The notes under the pieces: model-generated
The model's database searches: none
Told to the model about the DNA's origin: nothing
Seen by the model: only the letters and a program-made list of their open reading frames with translations
Made by a program: the position numbers and the translations under genes
Shown: in pieces, positions 61,185 to 64,000 of the stretch
How the letters are laid out: every line of letters begins with the position of its first letter
Position numbering within the stretch: the first letter of the stretch is position 1
Assembly: GCF_947179165.1 (NCBI RefSeq)
Contig: NC_077244.1
Span: forward strand, 74,384,144-74,448,143
DNA: 64,000 nucleotides
Direction: 5' to 3'
Source: Solanum dulcamara
Taxonomy: Eukaryota; Streptophyta; Magnoliopsida; Solanales; Solanaceae

Positions 61185-61889
61185 TGTCACGACCCAAAAT
61201 GGGTCATGAGTGGCACCACACTTAACCTTCTAGGTGGGAGAACCAACGATACAAATCTCAACTTATAAAATATGACACTAATGCGGAAGCTCAATTTATG
61301 AGAGTAAGAAATAATAAAACCACCAAAGTTTATTAGATACATGTTCTCAAAACCTGAAAGACATCACTTCAAGGGCATCTAATTCTAAAATACTAAGTCT
61401 GAAAATATCAAATACTAGAATAAATAAATAATATAATGTGTTCGAAAACTAAGGACATCATGCCATGCCCTAGAGAATTCGACACGAGCTAGAACGAATA
61501 GCTCACCCTAGAACCTGATGTGCTGGACACTGGCTAGAGCTGAGGTCGAGTCGAAGTCGACGGAACACTCGTTGCACTCCATAAAATAAAATAAAGAAAA
61601 ATACAAGTAGGGGTCAGTACAAGACAACATGTACTGAGTAGGTATCATCGGCCGACTCAAAATAGAAATCAATATGCATAAAGTAATAACGAAAAATCAA
61701 CCATAACACTTACAGGTGGAACCAACAAGATCAAGATCAAGTGATAACACAATGAACAATTTCATAACCAATCAACAATATCAAGATCACACATGAGGAC
61801 TCAGGCCTCCACATCATGCTTTTTTGGGAATTGAGTTATTGAAGATTGGGTAACATTAGGTCATTTTAATTTGTTTTCCTTTAATATTA

Positions 61890-61988
61890 CCGTGCCGAAA
61901 TGTGACATCCGATCCAAATATACCGTGTCGGAATGTGACACCTGATCCAAATATACCGTGTCGGCTTGTGACACCCGATCCAAATATA
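61890..61988 (+). repeat. Three 33-bp tandem units
   Basis: Units begin at 61890, 61923 and 61956, each CCGTG(C/T)CGG..TGTGACA then YCYGATCCAAATATA, with only a few differences. Confidence 0.9.
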
Positions 61989-63918
61989 ATTATTTAATCA
62001 TTCTTTATTATTACATTCCACTCCATTAACAATATTTCATCAAGTCTTCTTTATTCAAGACACCATTTTTGATAGGGCAAGTTTAATATTATGTATTTCA
62101 CGGTCTCGGGATTTCAGACCAATCACAACAACACATCAATCATCCAAATCACAATAATTAAATGCATAGTGAACTTCACACATTACTGAATGACTATCAA
62201 TCGCTATTAAAAGTCTATCTATTATATAGAATAAACTATAACCTACCTCAACCGAAGAACCGAATCCAAGCAAGCTAATTCACCAATATCTTTCCTTTCT
62301 TCAATGCCTCAAAACGTTTTCAATCTATTAAATATACAATATTCGTAAGTAATCGAGTCCATAGAACCCATATTACTAGATGTTTAACCTAGACCCAAAA
62401 CTCACCAAAATCTATAATCAACTTCCTAATGTTGATGCCAAATAATATGTCAACTCTCATATTTTCCAAATTTTAAGCCTAGGATTAGGTTCTAATTTCC
62501 CCAATATCATAAATCTAAAGGTATTCATATAATACAATACACATAATATTTAATTACGTATCTCAATATGTCAAAATATGGATCATAATATGATAGCATA
62601 TAAGAAACCCTAACATCGAGATCGCAATTGCAGTCATACGAATATGCATAATTTTCTTGCCCTATTTGAATTGATTAAATTCTACCCATCCTTCTCACCT
62701 TATTAGCCCATCAATTCCTAATCATTAGCCATCATTATGCAATGATTGCAACTCAAAAACTTATCTTTAAACCTAAGAACCTATGTAAACAACTAACATC
62801 AAATTGACTCCAACCCATTCTATATACTACATAACAAAACAATAAAATAATCATAAAGATTGATGCTTACAAACTATCAATATACATAAGCCAAAATTTA
62901 GAACTTAATTAAGTTTACCTGCTACGTTTTTCCGTGATTCTTTATCGATGCCGCGATAATGAAAAATAAGAGTCACAAGCGGTTTGTGATATGACCAATT
63001 TAATATTAATTCCTTTTTGTTTTAATAAATAAAATGGTCTGTGATATTAAATAAATTAAAATTTTAGCCCATAAATTTATTATTTACCTAAAATTGCCCG
63101 TCACTAAATAACCATAGTTATCAAATAGTCCAAAAAATACCGGTTAAAATTTTTGAGATGAGTCTTTTATGAAATAAAAAGCTCTAGTACTCAAAACGAC
63201 CTAATGGATTGTTACATGTGTGTTGTGAAAGGGGGGCTTGGAGCACAAACTCCGAGCTCACTGTTCCCACATATCCCGCCAGAGCGAGATTATTTCTGCC
63301 AGAATGGGACAGTCGCGACTTAAATCGTAAAAAAGACCAAAAATGGTCTTTTTTTGCAAAAATCACTTTCTAAAATCCCAAGAGGTGACCTAAGGTGATT
63401 TCATTGATTTTCCATGGATTTCCACGCTTAAGATAAGATTTTTACTCCCTAGATTCATACTTTGATTTTTAGAAACTAGAAGTAGGGTGATAGTCATTGG
63501 GGGAGGGTTTGAACTGAAAAAATATGGTGAAAAATAGCCCTAGGGTAAAATTAGGATCATGGGTTTGGCCTAGGGAATGAAATTGTGTTATATTTCTTGA
63601 TAGTTAGGCCATTGTATTGATCTTTGATATGTATTTAATGTTTTTAGACCAAGAACGAGAAGAACAAACCCAGAAAGGGAAGGCTATTGCGTTGTCACGT
63701 TTTGAAAGCTTGAATTTGAGGTAAGTGATGGTCTAGTTTTCCGTATGTGTTTTATATACTTGTTAAGTTGCTTCATGATATGCATGTGTGTATACGTATA
63801 CAGAAACATTCTAGATTATGTGTGAAATGAACACTTACTGGCCTGTTATTGTGATGAACCTGTTCTTGGTGGTATAAATGTTGTAAGCATTGAATATTTT
63901 TGTGATTATGATATCTTG

Positions 63919-64000
63919 GGATCGGATGTCACGTTCCGACACGTAAATTAGATCGGTGTCATGATATGACACGTATTTGAATAGAATTTCACGTTCCGAT
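63919..64000 (-). repeat. Inverted relatives of the 33-bp units at window end
   Basis: GGATCGGATGTCACGTTCCG, AGATCGGTGTCATGATATGA and AATTTCACGTTCCGAT are reverse-complement variants of the units at 61890-61988. The array continues beyond the window. Confidence 0.75.

Larger units (their letters stand above)
61185..64000. repeat. TGTCACGACCC-type LTR-like repeat region, runs off the window
   Basis: Begins TGTCACGACCCAAAATGGG, a start typical of a large Solanaceae LTR family. It contains a 3 x 33-bp tandem block (61890-61988) and, near 63240-63310, the GAGCTCACTG and CCGCCAGAGCGAGATTATTT words often seen in Gypsy-like repeats. No pol coding was seen inside the window. The element structure beyond 64000 cannot be judged. 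Confidence 0.55.

Overview
This is an AT-rich plant nuclear window with spliced genes, long introns, AT microsatellites and dense transposon debris. It most likely comes from the nightshade family, and the genus Solanum (tomato or potato type) fits best. The grounds are the repeat families: a (TTG)n-tailed TS-SINE/RTE-LINE 3' end, an Au-type SINE, TGTCACGACCC-type LTR sequence and many small hAT, Mutator and Stowaway MITEs. The chromosome and species cannot be fixed from the sequence alone.

Three host genes are supported. (1) A YABBY transcription factor of the YAB2 clade lies on + (CDS 3897-9209, six exons, 173 aa). (2) A ubiquitin-specific protease of the plant UBP8 type lies on - (CDS 16759-28517, thirteen exons, 876 aa), with intact Cys and His boxes and two CxxC zinc motifs. 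(3) A FANTASTIC FOUR (FAF)-like protein lies on - (CDS about 46011-47396, 461 aa). All exon joins of genes 1 and 2 were checked for GT/AG ends and for reading phase. YABBY and FAF families both act in meristem and organ patterning. Their proximity here may be chance.

The rest is transposon-shaped. 1-3.9 kb is the YABBY upstream region, with an LTR-like piece and a C-rich tract. 9.2-16.7 kb holds a hAT-like element with a Mutator-like element nested inside it (both with target-site duplications) and a Stowaway MITE. Introns of UBP8 carry an Au SINE, a tRNA-derived SINE and LINE/SINE 3' fragments. 28.7-35.2 kb is MITE-rich, with two Mutator-like copies in inverted orientation that could fold into a ~390-bp hairpin. 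35215-40467 is a complete but coding-dead Copia LTR retrotransposon with a 5-bp target duplication. 40.5-46 kb holds more MITEs and small duplications. 50568-56621 is a second, reverse-oriented and 5'-truncated Copia element. 56.8-57.5 kb is a hAT-like MITE. 59320-59700 is a 5'-truncated LINE-like insertion with an 18-bp target duplication. 61.2 kb to the right edge is LTR-like repeat with a 3 x 33-bp block whose relatives reappear inverted at the window end.

I found no RNA gene, CRISPR array or clearly new multi-gene system. The most unusual structures are the inverted MITE pair, the nested TE-in-TE with both footprints preserved, the AT-rich spacer between gag and pol of the second Copia element, and the G-quadruplex-capable tract upstream of the YABBY gene.
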